Below are positions 24,360 to 38,283 of a DNA stretch of 64,000 nucleotides, piece after piece (position 1 is the stretch's first letter; each line of letters opens with the position of its first letter). This stretch comes from Amaranthus tricolor. Taxonomy: Eukaryota; Streptophyta; Magnoliopsida; Caryophyllales; Amaranthaceae. Made by a program: the position numbers and the translations under genes. The notes under the pieces are model-generated. The model had not been told where the DNA came from, made no database searches, and saw only the letters and a program-made list of their open reading frames with translations. The DNA lies in NCBI RefSeq assembly GCF_026212465.1, contig NC_080051.1, positions 17,313,062-17,377,061 of the forward strand, given 5' to 3'.

Positions 24360-24690
24360 TCGGTGAAACGTTCTAACAGAACATGCCAACTTGGTGTTGG
24401 ATTTCCAGACCAAGAAGCTGAGTCGACTTTTTTCACTTATATAAATGTATTTTTTCAAAACTTAACGCCGATTTGGCGTCACTTTTATTGACCAAAAAGC
24501 CAAGTCCACTTTCTTTAATGACTAAAATCCAATTTTCCAGAATGAAACGCAGACTCGTTGTTTACACTTCTTCCGTTGAAGCCGAGTTTGCTTCTTCCTT
24601 TGTTTTGTAACTCTTTTCCAAGCATGTAACGTCGACTCACGTTTGGTCTTCCTTCATTAGAGCCGTGTCGGATTTTAAGCTGATTTATAA
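24360..24690. repeat. Cluster of degenerate AGCC(G/A)AGTCGACTTT motifs
   Basis: GAGTCGACTTTTTTC (about 24420), CGATTTGGCGTCACTTTT (24470), AAAGCCAAGTCCACTTTC (24496), GAAGCCGAGTTTGCTTC (24579), CGTCGACTCACGTTT (24633) and AGAGCCGTGTCGGATTTT (24661) are spaced irregularly. The same type of motif occurs at 21103-21170 inside the LTR at 20664. Function unknown. Confidence 0.45.
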
Positions 24691-24854
24691 TGCGCTGATT
24701 TATAAAGATATGCTATATATTACATATTTTAAGCATGGCTTTCTATTGTATTGAAAAAACGAAATTGGTTGGAATTTTTTGGTTTTGCGCGACAAATAAT
24801 AAGAGATTTGTATCTAAATAACTAAGAAGTTATTTTTGCTCCACCCTTGTTTGC

Positions 24855-24910
24855 AAACATGATTTATAACTTTTTTTTTTTTTTTTTTGAGAAAACATGA
24901 TTTATAACTT
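24855..24910 (-). repeat. Poly(A)-only retroinsertion with 18-bp direct repeats
   Basis: The 18-mer AAACATGATTTATAACTT occurs at 24855-24872 and again at 24893-24910. Between the copies lies only poly-T followed by GAGA. On the minus strand this reads as TCTC plus poly-A between long target duplications, the footprint of LINE-type target-primed insertion with almost no cargo. Confidence 0.6.
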
Positions 24911-26385
<1,475 letters not shown>

Positions 26386-27267
26386 CATATAATACAGCTT
26401 TCACTCACGTATAAATATATATTTAAAATAATTATATCGATACCTTTATAAAAATTCAAGTTCTTCTTGATTTGGCAACAGTTGTTAAAAATCAACATAC
26501 AAATACAGTAGAAAAGAGAGAGAGAAAAAGTGGGTTGTTCATTTAAAAATCAGCCTGCACCGTTTCGATCAACACATCCAATGGAGGGGCAAATGTAGTC
26601 CGATTTGGCTCATTTTTAAGTATGTTGTAGGGGACGCATAGGCATGGCCACGGTCCGGGTTGGTCCGGCTCCGTTCCGGTTCCATCCGGTTCTGGTTCCA
26701 TTTGGAACCTGTCGCGACCGGTTCCGGTTCCGGTTCCGGTTCCGGGCGGTTCCAAACGGTTCCTTGGCGATTCATGAGGCGGTTCCGACGGTTCCAACTC
26801 ACGGGACGGGCGGGTCGGACCATCGGTTCCATTTTTATTTTTTCTTTAAATATTTATATAATAAAAAATACTATAATATTGCGGACGTACCTTTGATGAT
26901 TACTTGATTATTAGCGAAATTCATTGCTTGTCAAGTTGTCATCGTTATTAAAATATTTACTAAAAATAATGAAAAAAATAAATTAATAAGAAACGAATCA
27001 ATGATAATGTCGATAAAGATGATTAATAAAAAAAGAGGGAGAAAATGGACTTGAACCTAGTACCCAAAGGAATACTAAGCTGCCTACGTATCCCGAAGGA
27101 ATCAAAGCCCACGTAGTTCTTTGTCATACCTTTTATTTATAGTTGTTGAATGTTGATTTATCGTTGTCCGATTGATCCTATTCGTCTTCGTCATCATCAT
27201 CTGGTTGGTTAGATGCTTCCGCTGACTCTCCTCCTGACGATGATGCAGATGTATCCATCATCATCCA

Positions 27268-27320
27268 TGGATCATCATCGTCGTCTTGATCATCATCGTC
27301 GTCTTGATCATCATCGTTCC
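27268..27320 (+). repeat. 18-bp tandem repeat in the transposase tail
   Basis: About three copies of ATCATCATCGTCGTCTTG. On the transposase strand it would encode an Asp-rich run with Gln. Confidence 0.8.
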
Positions 27321-27344
27321 TTAGTCCTTGTGTTCGAATCTCCG

Positions 27345-29120
27345 CTTGATCCTAATCTTTCTTGCAAACACATATTTGAATACTATGTGGAGCAAGACGA
27401 GATCTCTTTTCGTCCAAAACTCTTCTACCTGCACTAAAAGCAGACTCCGACGCAATTGTTGACGCAGGAATTGCAAGGATATCCTTTGCAATTCACGATA
27501 AAATGGGAAATTTTACAGATTTTTCTTTCCACCACTCTAAAATATTATAGCTACCTTGGTCAATTTCAAAGTGGTACTTAAGATAACAATCTAATTCTAA
27601 ATATGAGGTGGAGGGTGAAAAAGAAGATGATCCTATAAAACTATCATCTTAACTCATTATATTAGCTATTACCGAATTATAATAAGAGGGACGTGCCGAA
27701 ACGCTAGCACGCCTAGACGTATCGCGTTTTGGGTTATTACACTAGCGTAATAATCATAGAGTTCTGCTAAATATTTTTTACATGTTCCAACATAATTATG
27801 TACATCAGTAGGCGGGCGATCTAACGATTGGTAGTAAAATCCTATTACTTTAGTAAGGACTTCAGTTTTAAAACATGGGTCTAAAATGGTTGCAATTCCA
27901 TAAATATAAGGAAAATCGGTAAACTATGTCTTCCATTTTTCCATCATATCTGCAAGAATCGGCTTCAAATATGGGTTAGTATCATCATGCGTATGTTTAA
28001 GGAAATGATAAAAAATAGTGATACACTCACTTATTACTAAGTGAACGTTCGACTCATAAACATATGAAAAAATCTTAGTTGCGTGGTCATACGCTTCTAA
28101 TATATTATGTACACCTATAGCTAATTCCCAAGTGTCATCAGCTATATAGCAATCTGTACACTCACTATACAGTTGTGTTATAACTGGACGATAAGCAATC
28201 GCCTTTCTTAATAAATCGTTGGTTGAGCCCCAACGTGTAGGAGTATCTAATGACCAATACACTTTTTTTAGTTGATATTGGTCACATAATTGTTTATATC
28301 GTCTCTTTATCTTTCCAATCCTAAGCCACTTCACTATATCTCTAATTGGTTCTAATAAATCGCTTAATTGTTTTATACCTGCTTGGCAAGATAAGTTAAC
28401 TATATGCGCACAACAACGTATGTGTAATAAGCTACCCCCAAGGATAAAACTAAATGCAGGTTCGTTATACAAAAGTTCTATACATTTAATGTTAGCGGTT
28501 GCATTATCAGTTGAACAACAAAATATCTTATCTAATAAGTTCCATTCTCTACATATCTCTACTAATCTATATTTTATGTTTTCACCGGTATGTCTTTCTG
28601 GCATTGTCTCAAAAGCAATTATTATTTTTTGAATAATCCAATTTTGATCTATCCAATGTGCTGTTACACACATATAAGATTCTAAATGTGGGGGAGCAGA
28701 CCAAATGTCAGTTGTTATGCTAACTCTACCATTAAAAGAATTAAACATTTCAACTAATTCATAGCGTATTGATTCATATAATTTAATTGTGCGTCTTTTA
28801 AGAGTGCTCCTAGGGATTGCTCTATATTGTGGTTGCAAAGTTTTTCTAGCGAAACGCTCGTGTGCCCTACTTTCACCGTGGCTAAAAGGCAATTCATCAC
28901 AAATTACATACTTAGAAAATTCATCAATCATATCATTACGATTATATCATTACGATTGGGTCGTACCCTTCTGGATAATTTGGTTCATAATTATAATTAC
29001 TAATGGAAGGTGTTGTTGATATCGACGGAGTAGAAGTGGCTTTCTTTTGGAGGAGCTAGAACCTCCCAATGATTTTGCCACTTTAGTAACTTTTTTTGAG
29101 GCTTTTTTTAAAAATGAAGA
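27345..29120 (-). pseudogene. hAT (RICESLEEPER-like) transposase, decayed
   Basis: The main open part (28931-27924, 335 codons) carries the RNase H-like core: TTDIWSAPP with the first catalytic Asp, CSTDNATANIKCIE with the second, RCCAHIVNLSCQ, and SLDTPTRWGSTND. Past an in-frame TAG at 27923-27921 it continues as FTDFPYIYGIATILDPCFK. A further segment, partly in another frame, encodes the C-terminal dimerisation domain: ILEWWKEKS, then AIPASTIASESAFSAG with the catalytic Glu (about 27600-27420). An acidic Asp/Gln tail from the GATGATCAAGAC repeat may end it (about 27320-27268). Upstream, a Ser/Lys-rich stretch (about 29110-29040) precedes NYEPNYPEGYDP, but the BED zinc finger expected between them is absent. 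At least one stop, extra frameshifts and the missing DNA-binding finger mean it is not functional as read. Confidence 0.9.
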
Positions 29121-29687
29121 CACGATTGATAATATTGAAATAATAATAGAATTAAGAAATAAATAAATAATTAATAGACTAATTATGTAATTAACTAAAT
29201 TAAGAAATAATTAAAAGACTAATTATGTAATTAAGAGAATAATTGCGTAATAAAAGAATTAAGTAGAGAGAGTAAGTAGAGAGAGTAGGAGAAGAGATGA
29301 GTTGTGAATGAAAATGATTGAAAGTAGTGGGTATTTATAAAAAAAATTGCAACGGCTATTAACGGCTAGTTTCTCACGGTTCCGGTTCCATGGAACCGTT
29401 AGACCGGTTCAACCGGACCGGTCCCGATTCCGGTTCCGGTTCCGGTTCCATGGAACCGTTGGACCGGTTCACCCGGACTGGTTCCGGTTCCAAACCGCGG
29501 TTTTTAGGTCCGGTTCATGAATTTTTTTCCGGCGGTTTCACGGTTCCGGCAACTTTTTTTCCGGCGGTTTCACGGTTCCGCGGTTCGGAACCTGTCTCAA
29601 ACGGTTTCGGTTCCGGATCCGGTTCCAAGCGGTTCGGGACCGGTTCGGTTCCGGGTAACCCGCCCCGTAGCCATCACTAGGGACGCA

Positions 29688-30140
29688 TAAGGCTTCAATC
29701 TTAACGGCAGAGATCGGGTTTGGTGGTGCAGTGTACCGAAAAACGTACCAGAACAGTAGTTGTTCTGTTTTTGATGAAATTCTCTTCACTTTCTTCTTTT
29801 ATTGTATTTCTCTTGTTGTTGATGGTTGATGGTGGGTAGTGCACTTTGTTGGATTGCTATTGGTGCTTGTACTCTCATTTTATCATAATAAGAGTGACTT
29901 GGGTGGACCCCCTTGAATAGTCCCGTGGTTTTTATCCTTCACACCGAAGGGGTTTTCCACGTAAAAATTCTTGTGTGTTGTTATTGGTTATTGTTCATTA
30001 TTGTTTGTCTTTTGATGCTCATTGTTGGTGATTGAAGTGAGTTAGGGTTTAGTCTTGATTTGGGTGATTGTTTTGCCTAAATTGATCTTTACTATGAGTG
30101 TTGCTGGAGTTGTTATCAACCCTTTGTGTCCAATATTTAT
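29688..30140 (+). mobile_element. Probable copia LTR 3' part
   Basis: AGTGACTTGGGTGGACCCCC...CCGTGGTTTTTATCC, CACACCGAAGGGGTTTTCCACGTAAAAATTCTTGTGTG is the typical R/U5 wording of plant Tork/Angela-type copia LTRs. GTTGTTATCAACCCTTTGTG at about 30110 may be a worn primer-binding site. No open gag follows. The hAT element at 26639-29679 is probably inserted in or beside this LTR. Confidence 0.5.
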
Positions 30141-32286
30141 TGGGGTTGACCTTTTACATGACTTGTGCCTTGTAGATAAAAGAAGATATTAGGTTATGCC
30201 CACATGCATTGACCTTATAAAATTGTATATTTTCAAAAGTTATATAAAATATACTTTAAGACAACATATGCATTCACGTGACAAGATGGAATCAGTTCTA
30301 CCTATTCCTTTTGGGAGGACATACTAATATCCTATTTCTACTTTCTTTGTCATTTGTGAATTGATGTTGCTTTAAAAAAGATGCTCGATCTATATATTCT
30401 CTTAAAGATTAAAACTATGCACATGTTGTTATATTGTTAGGTGTTTCATTTGAGGGATTATTTGTGTTATTTAAATTAGGTAGGCAATTTTATAAAAAAT
30501 CATAAATGTATCATAATCAATTATTAGAATTGAATGGTTTTTTACTCCTTATTAATAATTATTATATCACAGGCCGTAATAAACGTTGAATCTAGAACAA
30601 AAATCATCAAATAGTATTTGGGAAAGATCTGTAGGAAAGTCGTTAGTAATTAGGTATTGGAATGGAACAAGTAATATAAGAACTTCTCTGTGTTGAACTT
30701 TCTTTCGAACAAAGTTAATGTCAATCTCTATGTTATTAATTCTTTGATGCTAAACAGAATTTTCAGATAAACAAATTACACTGAACTGTCACAATAAATA
30801 AGGGTTGATTTGGTAAAAGCACAACAAAGTTCACTCGAAAAATTTTAAATCCAATAAGATTTAGAAACAACATTGGAAATTCTTGGCTATTCAGCTTCTA
30901 GGTATACTAGACTTTGGTAAGATATGTTGTCATTTCCAAAATCGTGAAAATGAGATTGTCGCATAAAAGTCACATAATTTGGACATGGATCGGCAAGTAA
31001 AAATACATCCACTCCGGTATACATCAGTATATGATAAAAGTGCAATAGGAGAAGACTTATGTAGTTGTACTCCAAAGTCAATAGTATCTTCGATTTATTT
31101 GAAAAATACGATGAAGAGCAGTCATATGGTTCACCTTTTATAGAATGCATAAATAGGAGATATCATGTCATATTCTAAATGTCAAATATTGAGTATATAG
31201 AAAGATCCTCATAAGGAGTGTATCACTCCATATGAAGTGTTAACTAGAGTAAGAGATGATTTGCAACCAAACATGTTGTCTCACTTAAGAATTTCAATTG
31301 CATATTTCTTTGGAGATAGGAATAAACTAGATGCATTACGAAAGAAAAATGATCGAAGAAAGTAACTTAGAGGACCTAAGGTAAGCAATACCAGCGCCAT
31401 GAATAAAGAATGATGTGATTGGCTATGAGAAAAACCAGTGGTAAACATGATATTTGACACCTTTGGTACCTAGCTAGGGGTGTGATAGGTGTGTTTCTAA
31501 GATTATTTGGCTTATTTTGTTTTTTTTGGTTTTCAAAGGTATTATTTGATCTATGAGCTTAATTATAAAAGATTCTAGTAAAGTTACTTACAAGCCTTTA
31601 ATTTAATTCATTTATATTCTATTGATTCTTTGAGTAAAATTGGGCAAAAGTATATCATATGCTTAACGGAAGAAATGTGAAAGAAAATCAAATAGGGAGT
31701 TTAAAGATGTTTTGCAAAGAAGAGATGCAAAAATATTTGGAAGAGTGATTTTGGATGGGTTAAAGAACAAAGATGTTTGGTAAAAAAAAAAAAAAAAAAA
31801 AGCAAAAGGGCAAAAAAGTGTTTAAAATGCAATGTCTTTGAGATTTTACTTGTGCAATTGTTGTAAACTAGAATGATTCAAGAGCTTTTCAATGGTTATT
31901 ACATGCTTGATTCCAATAACCACGCTAGAAATGCGACCGGTTGATAATATTTAGTCTATCAAGTCGATGGGTCCTTGAAGATCAATCTTGAAGGTCGTTA
32001 GTTGACTTTATTATTTTACGTCGTTTTCATTATTCCTTAGATTTTTATATTATTTTTTTATCAGTTATTTTAAATAATGAGTGAATAAGGCTCTAGGTTA
32101 AATTAATTTATATGATTAATTATCATATGTATTATGCCTTATTAAAGTTGTAGACCTTTTTGATAGTTTTTAACTAAAATTCAGTTCTTACTTAAACGTA
32201 ATTGAACGAAAAACAAATACAGACAAGCAGAACGAACAAACAAGAAAACATAAACAAAATGGATCAAATCAAAAAAGAAACGATCT
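30141..32286. other. Intergenic DNA, no gene recognised
   Basis: Includes a poly-A run at about 31780-31801. The frames here are short and without recognisable domains. Confidence 0.35.
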
Positions 32287-32388
32287 CACAATTGCAAACT
32301 TAGATGTTAAAATGTGTAACAATTTGGTACACATTTAACATCTTATACACATTTTAACATCTTAAATATGCAATTGAGAATTTGTGAT
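32287..32388. repeat. Perfect-looking hairpin
   Basis: TCACAATTGCAAACTTAGATG followed by TTAAAATGTGTA pairs with TACACATTTTAACATCTTAAATATGCAATTGAGAATTTGTGA, around a loop with a second TACACATTTAACATC half-copy. It is probably the end or core of a small foldback repeat. Confidence 0.6.
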
Positions 32389-32390
32389 AT

Positions 32391-32580
32391 GCTTAATGCC
32401 TACTTCATTCACGTTAATTGCCTACTTACAGTATGCTTGATGTCTATGTACATTATGCTTAATGCCTACTTACAACATGCTTAATGCCTACTTACAACAT
32501 CCTTAAACTTACAACATTCTTAATGCTTACTTATAGTATGCTTAATGCCTACTTACAGTATGTTTAATGTCTATCTACTT
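32391..32580 (+). repeat. Tandem repeat, period about 22-24 bp
   Basis: About eight copies of ATGCTTAATGCCTACTTACA(GT/AC) with small changes. A related AATGCCTACTTCCAGTAT appears inside the MITE at 53119-53379, so the two regions may share an ancestor. Confidence 0.8.
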
Positions 32581-33227
32581 CATTCACATCCTTTCTTCTA
32601 TTTCCAATTTAACGTAATACAACTCCGTCGTCTTGTATTTGGGCTTAATAATCCTCTATCAAGCGTGCTTTCTTCTTATAAGTTTTCATAAATGTAACAA
32701 AAATATTATATATTATTCACACGAAAAAATTACATATTATTCACACGAAATACATATTATTAAACAAATAAATTTGTCAAAAATACCCTATAAATTGAAA
32801 AAAAAAAAATGAATCAACAAATAAATAAATCAAGCTTGTTTACCTATGAACAAAGAAAAATAGAAGACGAAAAGATGAAAAGATTAATCAAACTTGTTGA
32901 TTCAACAAGTAATGGTCTAAAAAATGAAGAAAATTTGAGAAGGGAAAGTATAGGAAGAAGGAAGGTGAAAAGGATAATAAAGGAAAAATAACTAACATTA
33001 AGAATGATTTGCCTAACTAGTGTTGGAAAAGCAAAAAATACCCACTTTCGGGTTCACCAAAACTTATTTCCTAAACTAGTGTTTATATAGTAAAATAATT
33101 AAATAAAGCTATTTAATTGTGATTTGAAAGTTTCAAACCTATTAATTCTGTACAAAACAAATAATTCTTCTACAAATAAAAGTCAAACCTCAAAATGATA
33201 ATATTCTAACTAAATAGAGAACTTACA

Positions 33228-33345
33228 GTTATGGGTGTTCTAACTAAAATATCCGAATAATTAGGACTGGATATTCGATTTATAAACAGGATATCGTATC
33301 TGGATCATGGTATTTGCAAAACTAGATATTCTGATATCCGATTTT
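33228..33345 (+). mobile_element. Worn hAT-like terminus
   Basis: TGGGTGTTCTAACTAAAATATCCGA...GGATATCGTATCTGGATC...GATATCCGA repeats the pattern of 22918-23075 and 44813-44965. Confidence 0.4.
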
Positions 33346-33353
33346 TTAATTTT

Positions 33354-34179
<826 letters not shown>

Positions 34180-34371
34180 TACAATTTTCAACTATTACTA
34201 AGTTGCATAACTAATTTATTGTTAATTATATTAGATTTTTTATATTCAACAATAGTCACAAAATGATTTTTTTTTCAAACTTTAAAAAGTAAGTTTGATC
34301 AAAGAAAAAAACCGAAATGAGCTTAAATTTTTATATGTCAAAAATAGCAAAATATTTTTTCTAAAGTCAAA

Positions 34372-34430
34372 AAAAAAATAAATAATAATAATAATAATAA
34401 TAATAATTAATAATAATAATAATAATAAAT
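34372..34430. repeat. (AAT)n microsatellite
   Basis: About 17 AAT/ATA units with one break. Confidence 0.85.
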
Positions 34431-35149
34431 AGCTAAACCCAACGGAACCTATCAAAGATAACAAACACAAAAAAAGTAAGTTAACTTATTGTATATTTGT
34501 ATTGCATATCAAAAGCTGCTGAACATAACAATAAGAATAAAAACTATTTTGGAATTCTATTTTGATAGGTAAGAGTTTCAATTCTAATTTAATTTTGGGT
34601 TATTTTAGCTTGGGATAGAATTAAGTGGTTTGGAACTTTCAAACCACAATCAAATAGTTTTGTTTCTAAATAAACACTAGTTTGAGAAATATATTTTGGT
34701 GAAGCCCGAAGTGAGTATTATTTTCTTTTCCAACACTAGTTAGCAAATCATTCTAACATAAATGATGCACGGTTAATGAGAGTGGTTAATATTTTGAAAT
34801 TCATAATTTTAATTTTTTTTAATTAAAACCAAATTCTGATTTTTTTTTCAAAAAAAAAATAAATGGACCAAACTCATGAATGATAGACTTTTTGAGAAAT
34901 CGTCTTTCATGAGAATTTGTTAAACCATCAACATGCAAAAATGTATTTTTATCATCTAATTGTGGAATGTGCATAGAAAGCTCCTCAGGAACTTAACAAC
35001 AACCTATATAAGGCCCAACTAGTAGAGCAAAAAATGACAAATTCTTTAATTGTCGTGTGTAATTTAAAAAGTAAGAATTATAGTGAATAATTTAACCTTT
35101 TGTTAATTTATCTACATTAATACCAACTTGAATAATACCAACTTAGGGG

Positions 35150-35360
35150 GATTTTTTTTTAGAATAATACTAATTTTAGTTTATTAGCTAATTTACCAAT
35201 TTTTTTTGTCACATAATCTTCTATAGTTTGATTTTTAACATGTTAGGAATATATTCTTAGGAAACACCCTCTAAGTTAGTATTATTCATAGTTAATCAAA
35301 AGTTAAAATTATTATATGAAAATAAGCAAAAGGTCGTATTATTCCTAACAACTTTCCCTT
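35150..35360. mobile_element. MITE-like repeat related to 8340-8640
   Basis: Shares AGTTAATCAAAAGTTAAAATTATT and the trailing AAATAAGCAAAAGGT...ATTATT...CCCTTTTAA order with the copy at 8340-8640. Left part TTTAGAATAATACTAATTTTAG may be the other arm. Boundaries are approximate. Confidence 0.5.
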
Positions 35361-36249
35361 TTAAAAATTATAATATATTTATAATATTTTTGTATTTAAA
35401 TACTAGCATATATTATATAATTTACTATTAAGCCTCTAATTTTTTTAAATTCGGTACAATCAAATCTATTAAATATACTCAAAACATCTCATAATTACCA
35501 ATTTACGATTAATATACTAATGTTTTGATAGTAAAAATAAAATAAAGTAAATAGCCAACAATCCACCATGCAGTGACAGGTAAACAGAGGCTTTATTAAA
35601 TAAACAAAAAAAAAAAAGTATATGGAGGTGGGTCAACCCAAATGGATAATGGAGGTGGTGGCTGAAGAAGGTTCTCCACTTTCAAGGAATTATGCATGAT
35701 CATAGCTTTGAATTTTCAAATTCGATTCTACAATATTAGTCTATTATACTAATATTTAGATGGGAATATTTTTTTGCCTTTTCACTTTATTTTAATAAGA
35801 TATATTATTATTGGTCATAATAAAAGACTTTAGTTTGGTTTTTCTTAGACATGAGCTATCCTTTATTTGTACTATAAAGAAGAAATTACAGTCCTTGTCA
35901 ATCTTTTCTTTTTCTTGTGTTATTTTTCTCGTTTCTTACGTAACATAATCATATTATTATCCTCAAAAAACTGTTTTTATACTCGTCTTGTGAATATTTG
36001 GAATTGAAATAAAAGATTGAGAAAGTAACTTTGTTCTCTTATGATAAAAGGTAAACGAGATTTTTAATATTCCACACAAGACAAGGTTTGGATGGGGTTT
36101 TTTTTCTGAAAGATACGGGTAAAAGCGTGCAGTCAAGAAATCCCAAACTTTTTGTTCCACATGCAAATGTTCTATTCATTGAGCTACTAGTGCTTTTGCT
36201 ATTATTATAATTTCATTCTATTGTGATATTTACAAAATAAATAAATAGT
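35361..36249. other. Intergenic DNA, no gene recognised
   Basis: GC rises slightly at about 35620-35690 (ATGGAGGTGGTGGCTGAAGAAGG), but no open exon with a recognisable domain was found. Confidence 0.3.
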
Positions 36250-37790
36250 TAATTAATTTTTTATTTTTTATAGTGTTGTGTAATTGTATGATTTGATCTA
36301 ATAAAATCTTTTGGAAAACTTACATCTAATGCTCTAAATCATAATTAAAAGTAATAAAATCTTTTGAATATCAGACAATCACATTTGAAACTGTAAAAAT
36401 GCTCTATTGGGCGCAACTCTATAAAATTGTCATTTGAAATTTTTTTTCTATTTTTTTATACTATTGTAAGGTATTATATGATATGATTGTATGATGTAAT
36501 CTAATAAATTTTTTTGTCTTTTTATAGCATTGTTTGATTTGATATAATAAAATCTTTTTGAAAACTAATCTTTAATACTTAAAATCATATTTAATGTAAT
36601 AAAAGTTTTTGAATATCAGAAAATCACATTTGAAGCTGTAAAAAAGCTATATTTGGCAAAACTCTATTAACGTCATTTGGAATTTTCTTCAGTTTTTTTA
36701 TAGTATTGTATGACTATATGATTGTATAATTTAATCTAATAAAATTTTTTGAAAATATACCCTTAATATATACTTAAATGATAATTAATGTAATAAAATA
36801 TTTTGAATATCAAACAATCACATTTTAACCTATAAAAATGTTACATTTGGCAAAACTCTATAAAATCGCCATGTAGAATTTTCCAATTTATTTGTAGTAT
36901 TGTATGATATGATATGATGTATGACTGTATGATATTGTATATATGATTTGATTTAATAAATTTTTTTGAAAATTTAACTTTAATATATACTTAAATCATA
37001 ATTGATGTAACCTATTTAAATGCTACATTTGGCAAAACTCTATAACATCGGCATTTAAAATTTTTCAATTCTTTTATAGTATTGTATGATATGATATGAT
37101 GATATGATATCACATAATCACATTTTAACCTATAAAAATACTACATTTGGCAAAACTCTATAAAATCGTCATGTGGAATTTTTCAATTCTTTTATAGCAT
37201 TGTATGATTGTATGATATGATATGATGATATGATATCACACAATCACATTTTCACCTATAAAAAGGCTACATTTGGCAAAACTCTATACAATGGCCATGT
37301 GGAATTTTCCAATTCTTTTATAGTATTGTATGATTGTATGATATAATATGATGATATGATATCACATAATCACATTTTAACCCATAAAAATGCTACATTT
37401 GGCAAAACTCTATAAAATCATCATGTGGAATTTTTCAATTCTTTTTTAGTATTGTATGATTATATGATATGATATGATATCACACAATCACATTTTAACC
37501 TATAAAAATGTCACATTTGGCAAAACTCTCTAAAATCGCCACGTGGAATTTTCCAATTATTTTATTATATTGTATGATATGATATGATATGATGTATGAT
37601 TGTATGATCTAATCTAATAAATTTTTTTGAAACTTACCAGCTTTAATATATACTTAAATCATAATTGATGTAATAAAATCTTTTGAATATCACACAATCA
37701 CATTTTAACCTTTTAAAATGCTACATTTGACAGAAATATATAAAATTGCTATGTGGAATTTTCCAATTCTTTTATAGTATTGTATGATGA
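36250..37790 (+). repeat. Minisatellite with short (about 120 bp) and long (about 200 bp) units
   Basis: The landmark GGCAAAACTCTATAAAATCG(C/T)CATGTGGAATTTTCCAATTC occurs at about 36410, 36655, 36857, 37029, 37149, 37275, 37401, 37518 and 37726. Units of about 117-126 bp contain ATTGTATGATATGATATGAT and CACACAATCACATTTTAACC. Longer units carry an extra block GATCTAATCTAATAAA...CTTTAATATATACTTAAATC. The outermost copies are the most diverged and the central ones the most alike, as expected from unequal exchange. Confidence 0.85.
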
Positions 37791-37913
37791 TAGTATTACA
37801 TGATAATTAAACATTCTCATCGGTGAATTCGTCCATCATCAAAGTGTTAATATTATTATATCAACTATTACATTTTAATAAAAAAAACAAATTTAAATTC
37901 AATAACAATAATG

Positions 37914-38058
37914 TTCCCTCCGTTCTTTTAAGTTCTTCCACCTTACTATAACAGATAGTTTCATAAATTCTTCCACTTTAGAATACTTTTTATTTTTAGA
38001 AAGTTTTTCTCCCACTTTTATCCCTTAAAAGTGGAAGATCAACAAAGAATGAAGGGAA
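37914..38058 (+). mobile_element. Internally deleted Stowaway MITE (145 bp)
   Basis: TTCCCTCCGTTCTTTTAAGTTCTTCCACC to GTGGAAGATCAACAAAGAATGAAGGGAA matches the two ends of 40086-40451 (TTCTTCC, CACTTTAGAATAC, AGTGGAAGATCAAAAAGGAACGGAGGGAG). The middle is shorter and the TA duplication is imperfect on the left. Confidence 0.7.
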
Positions 38059-38283
38059 TATATATTTATATTATTCATTAGAAATCGTATTTTTGTCTAT
38101 CTAAATATTAAAAAATGTATACAATACACGAGTTTCAACTCAGACTTCATAGAGAAGTTGTACAGAAGTCTTTTACCATATTGCATTTGCAACTAAAAGG
38201 TATATGTGGATACATTTTAAGTATCAGAATATATATTGACATTAAAATATACTTCATAAATTAAGTTTTATGACATATGCAGT

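Larger units (their letters stand above)
26631..29687. mobile_element. hAT transposon with 8-bp target duplication (element 26639-29679)
   Basis: GGGACGCA occurs at 26631-26638 and 29680-29687, a perfect 8-bp duplication as expected for hAT. The element starts TAGGCATGGCCACGG and its other end, reverse-complemented, reads TAGTGATGGCTACGG. Both ends then carry dense (A)CCGG(TT)CC/GGTTCCGGTTCC arrays (about 26655-26830 and 29375-29655), the subterminal repeats. It encloses a decayed hAT transposase on the minus strand. The element is 3041 bp. The frames found in the GGTTCC arrays are repeat artefacts. Confidence 0.93.

Noticed and set aside
26543..26907. Overlapping frames rich in Gly-Thr, Pro-Glu or Gly-Ser in the GGTTCC arrays
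   Set aside because: They appear in several frames on both strands of a subterminal repeat, as at 29390-29680.
27040..27120. Possible tRNA gene (ATGGACTTGAACCTAGTACCC) and the similar wording at 39264-39330
   Set aside because: A T-loop-like stretch is present, but no complete cloverleaf could be drawn, and both lie inside hAT elements.
36250..37790. CRISPR-like array
   Set aside because: Units are continuous and diverged, there are no unique spacers, and the genome is a plant's.
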